Assembly (NCBI RefSeq): GCF_900091565.1
Contig: NZ_FMCV01000003.1
Coordinates: 124,001-188,000 of the forward strand
Source: Micromonospora marina
GTDB lineage: Bacteria > Actinomycetota > Actinomycetes > Mycobacteriales > Micromonosporaceae
Direction: 5' to 3'
Length of the DNA: 64,000 bases
A model generated the notes under the pieces. That model was not told where the DNA came from. It did not search any database and saw only the letters and a program-made list of their open reading frames with translations. Of the stretch, positions 9,530 through 18,329 are shown one piece after another; the stretch's first letter is position 1; every line of letters begins with the position of its first letter. Position numbers and translations under genes: made by a program.

Positions 9530-10018
9530 ATGATGGCCGACCAGCGGGTGGGGGTTTCGATGGAGGACGACGGTGCCGTGGTGGTCACCATCCGGCTGGG
9601 GGGCTCGACGGGGCCTCCTGACACCGACGCGACCCGCCTGCTCCGGCTGGTGCGTCGCATCGCCGCCCGCCAGGTCGGGAGCGGGGTGGAGCCTTCTGCC
9701 GAGCGGGACAGGCACCTGCTGCGGGTCGTCCCGCACGCGCGGACGGTCTACTGCGACGGCCGCGAGATCCCGCTCACCCGGCGCGAGTTCGATCTGATCC
9801 GGCACCTCGCCGACCATCCCCGCCGGGTGTTCACCCGGGACCAGTTGCTCGATCGCGTGTGGGGACACCCCTTCACCGGCAATCGGAGCGTCGACGTCCA
9901 CGTGCGGCGCCTGCGGGTCAAGCTCGGCGCCGACCTGCCGGTGATCGCCACCGTCCGCGGCGTCGGCTACCGGCTCGGATCCGCCATGTCGGTCGAGGTG
10001 GTGGACGACCCCGGCTGA
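9530..10018 (+). CDS. OmpR/PhoB-type winged-helix DNA-binding protein without receiver domain
   Basis: A 162-residue protein. The C-terminal half (residues about 70-150) is a canonical OmpR-type effector domain: [31 protein letters not shown], then [15 protein letters not shown] and [10 protein letters not shown]. The N-terminal half has no response-regulator receiver (no DD...D...K pattern) and looks like a short alpha/beta dimer or linker segment. ATG 9530 and ATG 9533 are both possible. With a Zur box 11 bases upstream it is probably zinc-controlled and may act on the adjacent C-minus ribosomal operon. The target is unknown. Confidence 0.75.
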   Translation: MMADQRVGVSMEDDGAVVVTIRLGGSTGPPDTDATRLLRLVRRIAARQVGSGVEPSAERDRHLLRVVPHARTVYCDGREIPLTRREFDLIRHLADHPRRVFTRDQLLDRVWGHPFTGNRSVDVHVRRLRVKLGADLPVIATVRGVGYRLGSAMSVEVVDDPG

Positions 10019-10043
10019 ACGGTGTCCGATCGGCTGATGTAGA

Positions 10044-10062
10044 AACGAAAACCGTTGTCGTT
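10044..10062. promoter_or_regulatory. Zur box upstream of the bL28-bL33-uS14 operon
   Basis: AACGAAAACCGTTGTCGTT is a 9-1-9 inverted repeat with eight of nine positions paired, ending 31 bases before the rpmB start. It is the most symmetrical Zur-type operator in the window. Confidence 0.82.
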
Positions 10063-10093
10063 ACCGTTCGTTTGAACCAAGAGGAGTTGAGTC

Positions 10094-10330
10094 GTGTCCC
10101 GACGCTGTGACGTCACCGGGGCGGAGCCGAGCTTCGGCAACGCCGTTTCCCATTCGCACCGGCGCACCCGTCGCCGGTGGAACCCGAACCTGCAGAGCCA
10201 CCGTTACTGGCTGCCGTCGGAACGACGGTGGGTCAGCCTCACCCTGACGGCGAAGGCGCTGAAGACGGTTGACCGTAAGGGCATCGAGAAGGTCGTTGCC
10301 GAGATGCGCGCCCGGGGAGTGAAGCTCTGA
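10094..10330 (+). CDS. rpmB: 50S ribosomal protein bL28, alternative form
   Basis: A 78-residue bL28 ([20 protein letters not shown], then [13 protein letters not shown]). Only one Cys remains (C5), so the four-Cys zinc ribbon of the standard form is gone and this is the zinc-independent copy. GTG start with AAGAGGAG upstream. Its TGA overlaps the rpmG ATG by one base. First gene of a Zur-controlled C-minus ribosomal operon. Confidence 0.94.
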   Translation: MSRRCDVTGAEPSFGNAVSHSHRRTRRRWNPNLQSHRYWLPSERRWVSLTLTAKALKTVDRKGIEKVVAEMRARGVKL

Positions 10331-10497
10331 TGGCCAAGCAGACCGACGTCCGTCCGATCGTGCGGCTGCGCAGCACCGCCGGTACCGGCTACACGTACGT
10401 CACCCGCAAGAACCGCCGCAACGACCCCGACCGCCTGGTGCTGCGCAAGTACGACCCGGTCGTGCGCCGGCACGTCGAGTTCCGTGAGGCCCGCTGA
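10330..10497 (+). CDS. rpmG: 50S ribosomal protein bL33, zinc-free form
   Basis: A 55-residue bL33 ([40 protein letters not shown]) without any Cys, hence the zinc-independent form. It overlaps the preceding rpmB stop and the following rpsN start by single bases, so the three genes are tightly coupled. Confidence 0.94.
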   Translation: MAKQTDVRPIVRLRSTAGTGYTYVTRKNRRNDPDRLVLRKYDPVVRRHVEFREAR

Positions 10498-10802
10498 TGG
10501 CGAAGAAGAGCCTGAGCAACCGTCAGGCCCGCCGGGAGGACCTGGTCGCCCGGCATGCCGACCGCCGGGCGGAGCTGAAGCGGCTGATCGCCCACCCGGA
10601 CACCGACCCGGCCGTACGCGCTGACGCGGTCCGCTCGCTCGGCCGGCTCCCGCGCGACTCCAGCCCGGTCCGGCTGCGCTCCCGGGACCAGATCGACGGC
10701 CGTCCGCGAGGCGTGTTGACCCGCTTCGGGTTGTCCCGGGTCCGGTTCCGGGAGTTGGCCCTGCGCGGCGAGCTGCCAGGGGTCCGCAAGGCGTCCTGGT
10801 GA
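10497..10802 (+). CDS. rpsN: 30S ribosomal protein uS14, zinc-free form
   Basis: A 101-residue uS14 of the long, Cys-free type: [20 protein letters not shown] at the start, [19 protein letters not shown] in the core and [11 protein letters not shown] at the end. The zinc form is about 61 residues with CxxC pairs; this one has none. It completes the three-gene C-minus set. No bS18 copy follows, unlike the mycobacterial operon. Confidence 0.95.
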   Translation: MAKKSLSNRQARREDLVARHADRRAELKRLIAHPDTDPAVRADAVRSLGRLPRDSSPVRLRSRDQIDGRPRGVLTRFGLSRVRFRELALRGELPGVRKASW

Positions 10803-10911
10803 CGGTCGCCGTCACCGGTCGGGTGCGGGCCACCGCCCCGCGCCGGCTGCCGCCCGCACCGGGCGACATGTACCACCGCGCGCGGACGCGCGCGGCGTGG
10901 AAAGGGGAGGT

Positions 10912-11058
10912 ATGAATGCGACATTGAGGGCTCGCGGTTTCGCGGCCCTGATCGTCGGGGCCGTGGTGGTCACCGGCGCGGCACCGTCGCCCACCGCCGC
11001 CACCGGAAGCACCATCACTTCGGGCCCGAAGACCTTCACGTTCGAGGTGCTGCCCTGA
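10912..11058 (+). CDS. Small secreted peptide, 48 residues, unknown function
   Basis: ATG 10912 follows a strong Shine-Dalgarno (AAAGGGGAGG, 4-base spacing). The product begins MNATLRARGFAALIVGAVVV, continues TGAAPSPTAATGSTI and ends GPKTFTFEVLP. The first 30 residues read as a signal peptide with an Ala-rich cleavage region, leaving a mature tail of about 18 residues. It is the last open frame on this strand after the Zur-controlled ribosomal operon and may be co-transcribed with it. I recognise no family. Confidence 0.5.
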   Translation: MNATLRARGFAALIVGAVVVTGAAPSPTAATGSTITSGPKTFTFEVLP

Positions 11059-11216
11059 CCCGCCTGAGGTCCGTCACCGGTTCGACCCTTCCCTGAGGTA
11101 GGGGCGCCACCGAACGGTGATCGCGGCCGGCGCGGAGCCTGCCCACCCGGCTCCGCGCCGGCCGCCGACGGGACTCGGCGCACCGGCGCCCGGCGGGTGC
11201 GGCCTCCTCAGCGCCG

Positions 11217-11594
11217 TCAGGGGCAGAACCTGAGGATCTCCAGTACGACAGTGACGGCCGGCATGCCGGTGAGGGCGTAGTACATGCGGCCGCCGCCGCG
11301 GTAACGGCGCACGAGGTGGGCGTTGCGGAGCAGCCGCAACTGATGGGACACGTAGGGCATGGGAACGTCCAGCATGGCGCTCAGCTCCGTGACGCAGGCA
11401 TCGCCGTCCCTGAGGCACTGCAGGATGCGAAGCCGGGTCGGATGGGCGATCGTGCGCAGGAGGTCGCTGATCTCCTCGACGGTGCCGGTGCCGGTGCCGG
11501 GGCCGTGGCCGGGGGTCACGACACCGCCGGAACGGAATGGCGCGGAACTCTGCGCATGCTCGACCGCTCCTTGCGCTCCTGGAAGTGAACGCAA
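11217..11594 (-). CDS. ArsR/SmtB-family transcriptional regulator
   Basis: A 125-residue winged-helix protein: LRTIAHPTRLRILQCLRDGD, then the recognition region VTELSAMLDVPMPYVSHQLRLLRNAHLV and the wing RRYRGGGRMYYAL. Cys lies in DACVTEL and near the C terminus (RFCP), which could be metal ligands. The N-terminal ~40 residues before EEISDLL are low complexity, so translation may begin later than the ATG at 11594. Context suggests a zinc- or other metal-responsive repressor; the inducer is not shown. Confidence 0.8.
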   Translation of the reverse strand: MRSLPGAQGAVEHAQSSAPFRSGGVVTPGHGPGTGTGTVEEISDLLRTIAHPTRLRILQCLRDGDACVTELSAMLDVPMPYVSHQLRLLRNAHLVRRYRGGGRMYYALTGMPAVTVVLEILRFCP

Positions 11595-11601
11595 CGGTAG
11601 T

Positions 11602-11633
11602 CATGTGCAATAGCGTCGTCTAGCTGTCACATG
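11602..11633. promoter_or_regulatory. Interrupted inverted repeat upstream of the arsR-type gene
   Basis: CATGTG at 11602-11607 and CACATG at 11628-11633 are perfect inverted copies separated by 20 bases, just upstream of the regulator start. This could be its operator, although classical ArsR sites are more compact. Confidence 0.3.
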
Positions 11634-11663
11634 TTGATATCTGCACTCGTGCAATCTCCCCGG

Positions 11664-12389
11664 CTACTCGTACGGATCGGCGGGTGCGGGGATCTTTTCC
11701 CAGGTCTCCACGTGGAAGTAGGGGAGGTCGGCATCGTTGATGGGATCCTTGGCGGTGTGCGGGATCCACCGCCCGGTGGTGCGTACCCAGGTGTTGGCAG
11801 GCCCTTCGGGCATGTCGCCGCGCAGGCCGACCTTGACGGGAATGCCGTCGGCGGCGCAGCAGGACAGCATGATGCGGGCGAGCATCGGCTCATCGTCCGG
11901 GCCGGGCGCGAGGAAGCCGGTCAACTGGACGCGGCGGCCCTGCAGCGTACGGCCGTGGTCGTAGACGGCCCGGTAGCCGTACTCGAGAAGGGACAACTCG
12001 GCCGGGTCGCCGGGCGGCAGGGGCGGGAAGGCGATGTCCCGGTCGTCGGTCAGGGCGGAACCGGCGCGGGTCACGGTGTCGGCGCCGAGCGCCGGCGGCA
12101 CGACGAAGACCAGCGCGAGCGCCGGAAGCAGCAGCAGCCAACCGACGGCGGGACCGGAACGGCCGTGTCCGTGGCCGTCGTCGTCGTCCGGCTGACCCTC
12201 GGGCCGGTTCAGATGACGCACCTCCTGCACGAGCGCCACCAGCGCGGTGATGACCAGCAGCAGACCGGCGGCGATGAGGAACGGACGCAGTCCCTGCTTG
12301 ACGTAGCGCAGGTAGAGGTCGGTGAGGCTGGCGCGCAGGATCGCGCCGCCGAGGAAGACCAGCACCACCGCCTGCGTTCCGCGACTCAC
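11664..12389 (-). CDS. TIGR03943/YcgQ-family membrane protein
   Basis: A 241-residue partner of YraQ-type permeases. Two or three N-terminal membrane helices (LVFLGGAILRASL, FLIAAGLLLVITALVALV, VGWLLLLPALALVFVVPP) flank a His/Asp-rich loop (DDDDGHGHGRSG). The C-terminal soluble half holds the typical ARIMLSCCAADGIPV motif with two Cys. YcgQ/YcgR pairs occur in zinc-responsive regulons, and His-Asp loops suggest metal handling, but the transported substrate is unproven. Its start overlaps the stop of the upstream permease by four bases. Confidence 0.82.
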   Translation of the reverse strand: MSRGTQAVVLVFLGGAILRASLTDLYLRYVKQGLRPFLIAAGLLLVITALVALVQEVRHLNRPEGQPDDDDGHGHGRSGPAVGWLLLLPALALVFVVPPALGADTVTRAGSALTDDRDIAFPPLPPGDPAELSLLEYGYRAVYDHGRTLQGRRVQLTGFLAPGPDDEPMLARIMLSCCAADGIPVKVGLRGDMPEGPANTWVRTTGRWIPHTAKDPINDADLPYFHVETWEKIPAPADPYE

Positions 12390-13432
12390 CAGATCACCGT
12401 CCCGAGTCCGGCCGCGACGAGCACGGCGAGGACGAAGGTGGCCGGGGCGAACCGGACGGCGAACCGCCTACCGAAGACCCCGGCCTGCATGGATATCAGC
12501 TTGAGGTCGACCATCGGACCGACCACGAGGAAGGCCAGCCGGGCGGTCAGGGAGAACTGGGACAGCGAGGCGGCTACGAACGCGTCTGCCTCGGAGCAGA
12601 TGGACAGCAACACCGCGAGGGCGGCGAGGGCGAGGACCGACAGCACCGGCCGGGCCGCGAGGTCGTGCAGGAACGGCTGCGGTACGACCACGTTGATCGT
12701 CGCCGCCGCCATGGCGCCGACGACCAGGAATCCGCCCGCGTGGACCACGTCGTGCCGGCAGGCCGTCCAGAACGCGGCCATCCGGGGTAGCCCGTCGAGG
12801 TGGGCGCGGTGCGGCAGGCGGATCAGGTCGGCGCGGCCCAGCCGCAGCCACAGCCAGCCCATCAGCAGGGCGACCAGGAGGCTGGCGCCGCCGCGGGCGG
12901 CGACCATCTCCGGGTTGCGGGGAAACGCGACGGCGGTGGCGGTGAGCACGATCGGGTTGATCGCCGGCGCGGCGAGCAGGAACGCCAGCGCGGCGGCGGG
13001 GGTGACACCACGACGGATCAGCGACCCCGCGATCGGCACCGACCCGCACTCGCAGCCGGGCAGCACCACTCCGGCCATGCCCGCCACCGGAACCGCGAGC
13101 GCGGGATGGCGGGGCAGGGCCCGCGCCCAGAACGAGCGGGGCACGAACACCGCGATGACGGCGGAGAGCGCCACGCCGAAGACGAGGAACGGCACCGCCT
13201 GCACCATCACCGACACGAAGACGGTCAGCCAGGTCTGCAGCCGCGGATCGGTGACCAGCGCCGCGATCTGCCGGTGCAGCACGCCGACGAGAATGAGCAG
13301 GAAGCACAGAACCTCGGTGGAGCCGACCCACCGCTCGCGGTCGGACGTCGGGGGTTCGGCGGCCGGCGCGGCGGGAGCCGGCGGTTCGGGCCGCACGGGC
13401 GCGGCAGGATCGGTGGTGCTCAGACGGATCAC
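12386..13432 (-). CDS. YraQ/UPF0718-family permease
   Basis: A 348-residue polytopic protein with about eight helices. GTG 13432 has GGAAGG upstream. Diagnostic stretches are VLPGCECGSVPIAGSLIRRG near residue 120, the family Cys-Glu-Cys motif, and ICSEADAFVAASL near 280. Together with the overlapping YcgQ-type gene it forms a two-gene unit. A role in metal movement is suggested by the zinc island and by the CEC motif, but I saw no clear Zur box in its upstream 60 bases. Confidence 0.82.
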   Translation of the reverse strand: MIRLSTTDPAAPVRPEPPAPAAPAAEPPTSDRERWVGSTEVLCFLLILVGVLHRQIAALVTDPRLQTWLTVFVSVMVQAVPFLVFGVALSAVIAVFVPRSFWARALPRHPALAVPVAGMAGVVLPGCECGSVPIAGSLIRRGVTPAAALAFLLAAPAINPIVLTATAVAFPRNPEMVAARGGASLLVALLMGWLWLRLGRADLIRLPHRAHLDGLPRMAAFWTACRHDVVHAGGFLVVGAMAAATINVVVPQPFLHDLAARPVLSVLALAALAVLLSICSEADAFVAASLSQFSLTARLAFLVVGPMVDLKLISMQAGVFGRRFAVRFAPATFVLAVLVAAGLGTVIW

Positions 13433-13541
13433 CTTCCAGCGTCAACGGCCGAATCTTACCGTGATCGGCTGATCGCATTGCGCCTAAGGTGCGGCGATGC
13501 CCGCCCCCGGCGGCGACGAGGGCGGGCATCGCACGTTCCGG

Positions 13542-16500
13542 TCAGTTCACGGTGCCGACGGACACCGCGCCGCGGCCGACGACCGCGCCTTCGTCGGTGA
13601 CCAGGTTCAGCTCGCCGAACAACTGCCGACCCTCGGCCGGGGCCGCGTCGACGGTCACGGCGCCGGTGATGGTGGTGCTGGCGCCGTTGGGCAGGGACAC
13701 CGTGGTGCCGGGTGCGGTGACCTGGCCCAGCGCGGGGGAGTAGAACACGTCCCGGTAGTCGAACTGCGTGGTGCCGGCCGGCACGGCGTACCCGTCGACC
13801 TGCACCGTGTACGTGCCGGGTTCGGGGTTCGGGACGGACACCGACTCCTCGGAGTCGCCGTCGGCGGACTGGCCGATCTCGACGCCGTCACGCAGGACGG
13901 TCAGGTCCAGGTCGGCGGCCAGGTCGCTGGTGTTGCCGATGGTGACGTCGAGCCGGGTGGCGCCCTCGGGCACCTCGACGGTGTAGGTCTTGCGCTCACC
14001 GTCGGCGATGCTGTCCCGGGAGGAGGCCGAGCTGCCCAACGGACCGCCCTGACCGGTGATCACCACCGGGCCGAACAGGTTGGTGACAGTCCAGGTGACC
14101 GGAGTGGACTCACCGGCGGTCACGCTGGGCAGCGTCACCAGGGCCGGCTCCACCTTGACGCCCTGCACCCGCGCGGTGAGCTGGAACGGATTGGTCAGCG
14201 ACGGCGAGGTACGCCGTGCCTCCACCTCGATCTCCCAGATGCCGGGCATCGGGTTGGCGTAGTCCCGCTCCTGCGGCTTGCACACCGCGGCGTCGGAATA
14301 GTTGGTGTAGCAGGCGGTGCTGGCGGTGCTCTCCACCGGCACGCCCCAGGGGTTGACGGCGATGAACCGGGTCTGGGAGCCGGTTGCGATACCGGACAGG
14401 TTCACCTGCAGCGCGGCCGCACCCTCGGGGACCGAGACGAAGAAGCTGGTGGTCGAGTTGCGGTCCACACTGCCCGAACCGGAGAACGCGTACGCCGGCT
14501 TGGTGGGCCGCTCGGCGGCGACGACGGTGTTGAGCACCTCGAAGTCGACCACCCTGGTCTTCGGGTCGTCGATGCGCAGGATGGCGCCGTGGGCGCCGGC
14601 CGCCGGGGTCGCCGTCACCGGGATGGAGACGGCCCTGTTCAGCGGCAGGTCCACCGACTTCGGGGCGCGGAACGTCCCGTCGTTGCCCCGCCACTGCAGC
14701 TTGTGGCGGATCACGCCGGCCGGGCCGCTGGTGCGGGTGACCTTCACCTGGTAGGTGCGTGCCTGCCCGACCTTCTGTCCGCCCTGCCCGGGGGCGCAGC
14801 GGTTGTAGACGCCGGTGCCCCGGCCGGGGGTGGCGAGGAAGTCGGAGATCGGCGTGCACACCGGCGCGCTCGCGGTGTAGCCGCGCGGGGTGACGGGCTT
14901 GGCCAGCAGCTTCCAGGCACCCGGCACGTCGAGCAGGCCGTTGCCCTGCGCGTACGCCGGCTCGCCCTTGATCCACGAGGCCGAGCTGACCAGGGCCCGG
15001 CGCAACGCCGCCGGGGTGACCCCGACGTCGGTCGCCCTGGCCGCGGACAGCAGCAGCGCCGCACCGCCGGCGGCCTGCGGAGAGGCCATCGAGGTGCCGT
15101 TGAACATGGCGTAGCCCGGCGGCAGCGAGTAGCCGGCCTCGGGGGTCGGCGAGCCGGCCTGCCACAGCGGAATGGTGGAGATCGCCGAGCCGGGCGCGCT
15201 GATGGTCGGCTTGAAGCCGCCGTCCTCACGCGGCCCGCGCGAGGAGAACGGGTGCAGCTGGTACGGCCGGCGGGTGACCGAGCCGTAGTTCGCCAGCCAC
15301 GTCTCCCGGCTGATGCTGGAGGCGACGCTGACGACGTCGTCGGCGACGGACGGGTCACCCACGGTGTTGACACCCGGGCCGGAGTTGCCGGCGGAGATGA
15401 ACATCTGCACGCCGTAGTCGTTGATCAGCCGGTCGTACAGCTCGGCGCGGGCGTTGTTGGCGTCGTTGAGCGCCGGCAGGCCACCGATGGACATGTTCAC
15501 CACATCCACCTTGCGGTTGACCACGAGGTCCACCATGCCGGTGGTCAGCGCCGCCGCGGTGCACCCCCCGCCCCAGGTGCAGGCCCGGGAGGAGACCAGC
15601 TTCGCGCCCGGTGCGGCGCCGTCGAAGCGGGTGTTGCCGAGCATGTCGTTGGCCGCGGTGATGCCCGCGACGTGCGAGCCGTGCGCGTCCTCGACGATGC
15701 CGATGTTGACGAAGTCCGCGGTCTGACCGGGCAGGCCCGCCGGTCCGAGGTCGACGTCCTCGCGGTACTCGACCACGAACGGCATCTGCTCCCGCACGGC
15801 GGTGGCGGGATCGTCGGTGCCGAAGTGCCCGACGTCGAAGCGTTCCCTGTAGGGGCGCATCACCGGGTTGTCGGTGAAGTCACCGTCCTGGTCGGAGTCC
15901 ACCCGGACGTCGTGGCTGGCCGGATCGTAGAGGATCCCGAAGCTGTCGGAGGTGTCACCGTCGCGGTTGACGTCGCCACCCGGTTCGCTGCCCTCGGTGA
16001 TCTTCTCGTTGAAGACGTTGAACAGCCAGGTGCCCGCCGGCGCGGTCCACTGGCGCCCGGCAGCGGTGAACGACGGGCCGGTGACCTGCGTGCGCATGGC
16101 CCGCCAGGTCAGGTCGCCCTCCAGCAGCGGGTCGGTGGCGGTGACCCAGTCGACGATCTTCCGCTCGCCCGTGGAGGTGGTCTGCAGAGCGGGATTGTCC
16201 AGGTCCACGCCGGAGTCCATGATGCCGATGGTGATACCGCGGCCGTCCCACGTCGGGTGGGCCTTCTTGAACGCCACCGCGCCGGTCTCCCCGGTCGGCA
16301 TGTAGGGGTTGTCGGCCGGCGTCGACTCGCCCGGGCCACCGGGAGCGGCCTGCGCGGCCGCCCGCCGGCCGGGCAGGGACTCCGCGCGGGGGTCCGGCAG
16401 CGTGATCGACTCGTTCAGGTCCAGTGCCGCGACACCGGGTAGCCCGGCGGCCTTGACGACCTTGTCCGTCGGGATCTGCGCCAGCACGTAACCGACCTGG

Positions 16501-16805
16501 TCGACCCGGTGGGTGACCGTGCCGCCGAGCTTGCGGATCTCGGCGGTGACCTGGCCGGCCCTGCCCTTGTCGGTGGCGACGATGACGGTGACCGCCGGCT
16601 TGCGCTGTGCCCGGGCGTCGGCGAGCAGCCCGGCGTCGTGGCTGCCCAGGGCCTCGGCCGGTGCCTCCTTGGGTGCCTCCGGCGCGGGTGCTGCCGGCTC
16701 GGCCCCTGCCGGGTGCGCGCCGGTCAGCGCGACCGCGCTGGTGGCGACGGTGGAGGCGAGCAGGGCGGCGAAGCCCCGCCTCCCCCACGAGGATGGATGT
16801 CTCAC
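13542..16805 (-). CDS. Secreted subtilisin-like serine protease (S8), 1087 residues
   Basis: GTG 16805 with GGAGGA upstream gives a signal peptide (FAALLASTVATSAVALTGAHPAGA). Residues about 70-140 look like an inhibitory propeptide (AVTVIVATDKGRAGQVTAEI). The catalytic triad is complete: Asp about 197 in MDSGVD, His about 375 in HGSHVAG, Ser about 572 in NGTSMASP. After the protease domain come beta-rich segments with a pre-peptidase-like C-terminal part (EGATRLDVTIGNTSDLAADL). A long insert between Asp and His carries acidic repeats (DVNRDGDTSDSF, DSDQDGDFTDN) that look like calcium sites. It is monocistronic and unrelated in role to the zinc genes around it. Confidence 0.92.
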   Translation of the reverse strand: MRHPSSWGRRGFAALLASTVATSAVALTGAHPAGAEPAAPAPEAPKEAPAEALGSHDAGLLADARAQRKPAVTVIVATDKGRAGQVTAEIRKLGGTVTHRVDQVGYVLAQIPTDKVVKAAGLPGVAALDLNESITLPDPRAESLPGRRAAAQAAPGGPGESTPADNPYMPTGETGAVAFKKAHPTWDGRGITIGIMDSGVDLDNPALQTTSTGERKIVDWVTATDPLLEGDLTWRAMRTQVTGPSFTAAGRQWTAPAGTWLFNVFNEKITEGSEPGGDVNRDGDTSDSFGILYDPASHDVRVDSDQDGDFTDNPVMRPYRERFDVGHFGTDDPATAVREQMPFVVEYREDVDLGPAGLPGQTADFVNIGIVEDAHGSHVAGITAANDMLGNTRFDGAAPGAKLVSSRACTWGGGCTAAALTTGMVDLVVNRKVDVVNMSIGGLPALNDANNARAELYDRLINDYGVQMFISAGNSGPGVNTVGDPSVADDVVSVASSISRETWLANYGSVTRRPYQLHPFSSRGPREDGGFKPTISAPGSAISTIPLWQAGSPTPEAGYSLPPGYAMFNGTSMASPQAAGGAALLLSAARATDVGVTPAALRRALVSSASWIKGEPAYAQGNGLLDVPGAWKLLAKPVTPRGYTASAPVCTPISDFLATPGRGTGVYNRCAPGQGGQKVGQARTYQVKVTRTSGPAGVIRHKLQWRGNDGTFRAPKSVDLPLNRAVSIPVTATPAAGAHGAILRIDDPKTRVVDFEVLNTVVAAERPTKPAYAFSGSGSVDRNSTTSFFVSVPEGAAALQVNLSGIATGSQTRFIAVNPWGVPVESTASTACYTNYSDAAVCKPQERDYANPMPGIWEIEVEARRTSPSLTNPFQLTARVQGVKVEPALVTLPSVTAGESTPVTWTVTNLFGPVVITGQGGPLGSSASSRDSIADGERKTYTVEVPEGATRLDVTIGNTSDLAADLDLTVLRDGVEIGQSADGDSEESVSVPNPEPGTYTVQVDGYAVPAGTTQFDYRDVFYSPALGQVTAPGTTVSLPNGASTTITGAVTVDAAPAEGRQLFGELNLVTDEGAVVGRGAVSVGTVN

Positions 16806-17162
16806 GGGCGGATTCCTCCCAGAGCGAGCGCCCGGTGACGGGCGCGACTGAAGGGGATCTTCCGCTCATCGAAAGCCATTGTCACTAAGTGCGCGAGACG
16901 TTGTGATCAGGCCGTGACCAACCCGTACCTCGGCGTCACACCGGCGCTTGAGTCACGGCATGGCGGTGGGCGCGATGCCAGCCCAGGCCGCGTTTCGGGC
17001 TCGGCGAGCATCGGTGCAGCACCGAGACGGTCAGCGCGACCCTTGCATATATGCGTAATGCATAATGGGTGCGGATGTCGAAATGCCCGCAGCGAGGCGT
17101 GAGAGCGCGCCACCGACCAGCCGCAGCGGGCCGGCCATGGAGCGGAACGGAGACGGCACACG
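16806..17162. promoter_or_regulatory. Divergent promoter region between the S8 protease and a FUR paralogue
   Basis: 357 bases without a gene. The notable element is an A/T-rich patch at about 17044-17070 containing ATGCGTAATGCAT, an inverted repeat, next to TTGCAT and ATAATG runs. It stands out from the GC-rich surroundings and could be a FUR-family operator plus promoter for the gene at 17163. Confidence 0.4.
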
Positions 17163-17567
17163 GTGAGCGAGGCGACGACCGGCATGACCCGCAACACCCG
17201 CCAACGCGCCGAGGTGCTGGCGCTGTTGCGCGAAGTCGACGGCTTCCACAGCGCGCAGCAGCTGCACCAGATGCTGCTGGATCGCCAGGCGCGGGTAGGC
17301 CTGACCACCGTCTACCGGACACTGCAGCTGCTGGTCGACACCGGTGAACTCGACTCCACCAAGTTGCCGGGCGGAGAGCAGCTGTACCGGCGGTGCAGCC
17401 AGAGCCGCCACCATCACCATCTGGTGTGCCGCGGGTGCGGCCGGACGGTCGAGGTCGCCGGGCCGGCCGTGGAGCGGTGGGCGGACCAGGTCGCCAGCCA
17501 GCACGGCTTCACCGACGTCGGCCACACCATGGAGATCTTCGGTACCTGCGGCACCTGCGCCGCCTGA
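17163..17567 (+). CDS. FUR-family regulator, Zur-like paralogue
   Basis: A 134-residue protein very similar in layout to Zur at 6820-7227: NTRQRAEVLALLREVDGFHS, GLTTVYRTLQLLVDTGELD, then RHHHHLVCRGCG and a C-terminal CGTC pair. The two share the TRQRA helix, the HHHH run and the final Cys pair, so they are probably duplicates. GTG start at 17163. It is monocistronic, with its own A/T-rich upstream region. Whether it senses zinc, or serves as a backup or antagonist of Zur, cannot be read from sequence. Confidence 0.78.
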   Translation: MSEATTGMTRNTRQRAEVLALLREVDGFHSAQQLHQMLLDRQARVGLTTVYRTLQLLVDTGELDSTKLPGGEQLYRRCSQSRHHHHLVCRGCGRTVEVAGPAVERWADQVASQHGFTDVGHTMEIFGTCGTCAA

Positions 17568-18059
17568 ACTCCGTCCCGCCGGGTGATCTGGCGGCGTATG
17601 CCGGACGCGGTGTCGCCGACGGTGACAGGTGATCGGACTCAGGTCACCGGGGCTGGGCGCAGGGGGCCGTGCCGCGGTCGTGCGGCCGATGACAATCGAA
17701 GCGGAACTCATTATCGTGACGGTGTCCGCGAGGTAGGGGGTACCTCAGGTGAGGCGGACCCGGCCGGCGCGGCGCCCCTCTGCGGAACGCACGTCGGCCG
17801 GCCCTTGCCGGGGCGACGAGGAATGAGGCGCCCCGGGGATCACTCACGCGATCCACAGTCACAAGCGTTGCCGCATGCCGTACCCCTGCCCCGGGCCAGC
17901 AGGAGATACCGCGGCCGGCGCGGAACGGGACGATCGGGCGAGCGAGGCGGCGAACTGTCACACCGGCGGGTGCAAATCGTCACGGTTCTGTCGTGTTCCC
18001 GGCCGAACCCTCGGGGTACGGCCTGAAGAACCCGACATCGATGTGTGAGGAGACCCGCC
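17568..18059. other. 492-base intergenic region
   Basis: No supportable gene. A half-site-like TGACAAT at about 17689 and the A/T-rich CTCATTATCG at about 17709-17718 recall one arm of the Zur boxes, but no second arm pairs with them. The minus-strand open frame at 17644-17961 has Arg/Pro-rich composition and is not convincing. Confidence 0.4.
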
Positions 18060-18329
18060 ATGACCTACCCGTGGTTCTTTCCGGAAGGGATGCCGCCGCT
18101 GTTCCACGAGGGCCCGGCCACCAACGACACCCGGTTGGCGTGCCACGTCGTCGAGCAGATGAGTCGTGACCCGCTGCTGCGCCACCAGCACATCTGTGTC
18201 GAGGCGCAGAACCGGGTCGTGATCCTGGAGGGCCGGGTCGGCTCGGCCGAGGCGCTGGCCCGTGCGCGCGCACTCGCGTGGGCCGTGCCCGGGGTGCACG
18301 ATGTCAACGTCAGGGTGTCTGTCGCGTGA
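18060..18329 (+). CDS. BON-domain protein
   Basis: An 89-residue protein with an N-terminal lead (MTYPWFFPEGMPPLF) and a single BON domain from about residue 24: RLACHVVEQMSRDPLLRHQ, then VVILEGRVGSAEALARAR and VPGVHDVNVRVSV. BON domains bind membranes or ligands. There is no signal peptide, so it is likely cytoplasmic. The start is fixed by GAGGAGACC just upstream. Its stop overlaps the start of the next lipoprotein gene (GTGA). Confidence 0.75.
   Translation: MTYPWFFPEGMPPLFHEGPATNDTRLACHVVEQMSRDPLLRHQHICVEAQNRVVILEGRVGSAEALARARALAWAVPGVHDVNVRVSVA

Noticed and set aside
10799..10915. 38-codon frame starting at a GTG that overlaps the rpsN stop
   Set aside because: Arg/Pro-rich product without similarity to bS18; its end merely overlaps the start of the secreted peptide gene.
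13497..16442. Plus-strand open frame of 981 codons
   Set aside because: Antisense shadow of the S8 protease; composition is low complexity and no start signal is present.
17686..17730. Possible sixth Zur box (TGACAAT then CATTATCG)
   Set aside because: The two arms do not pair with the 7-1-7 spacing of the other sites.
17644..17961. Minus-strand open frame of 105 codons
   Set aside because: Low-complexity Arg/Pro product; no support from context.
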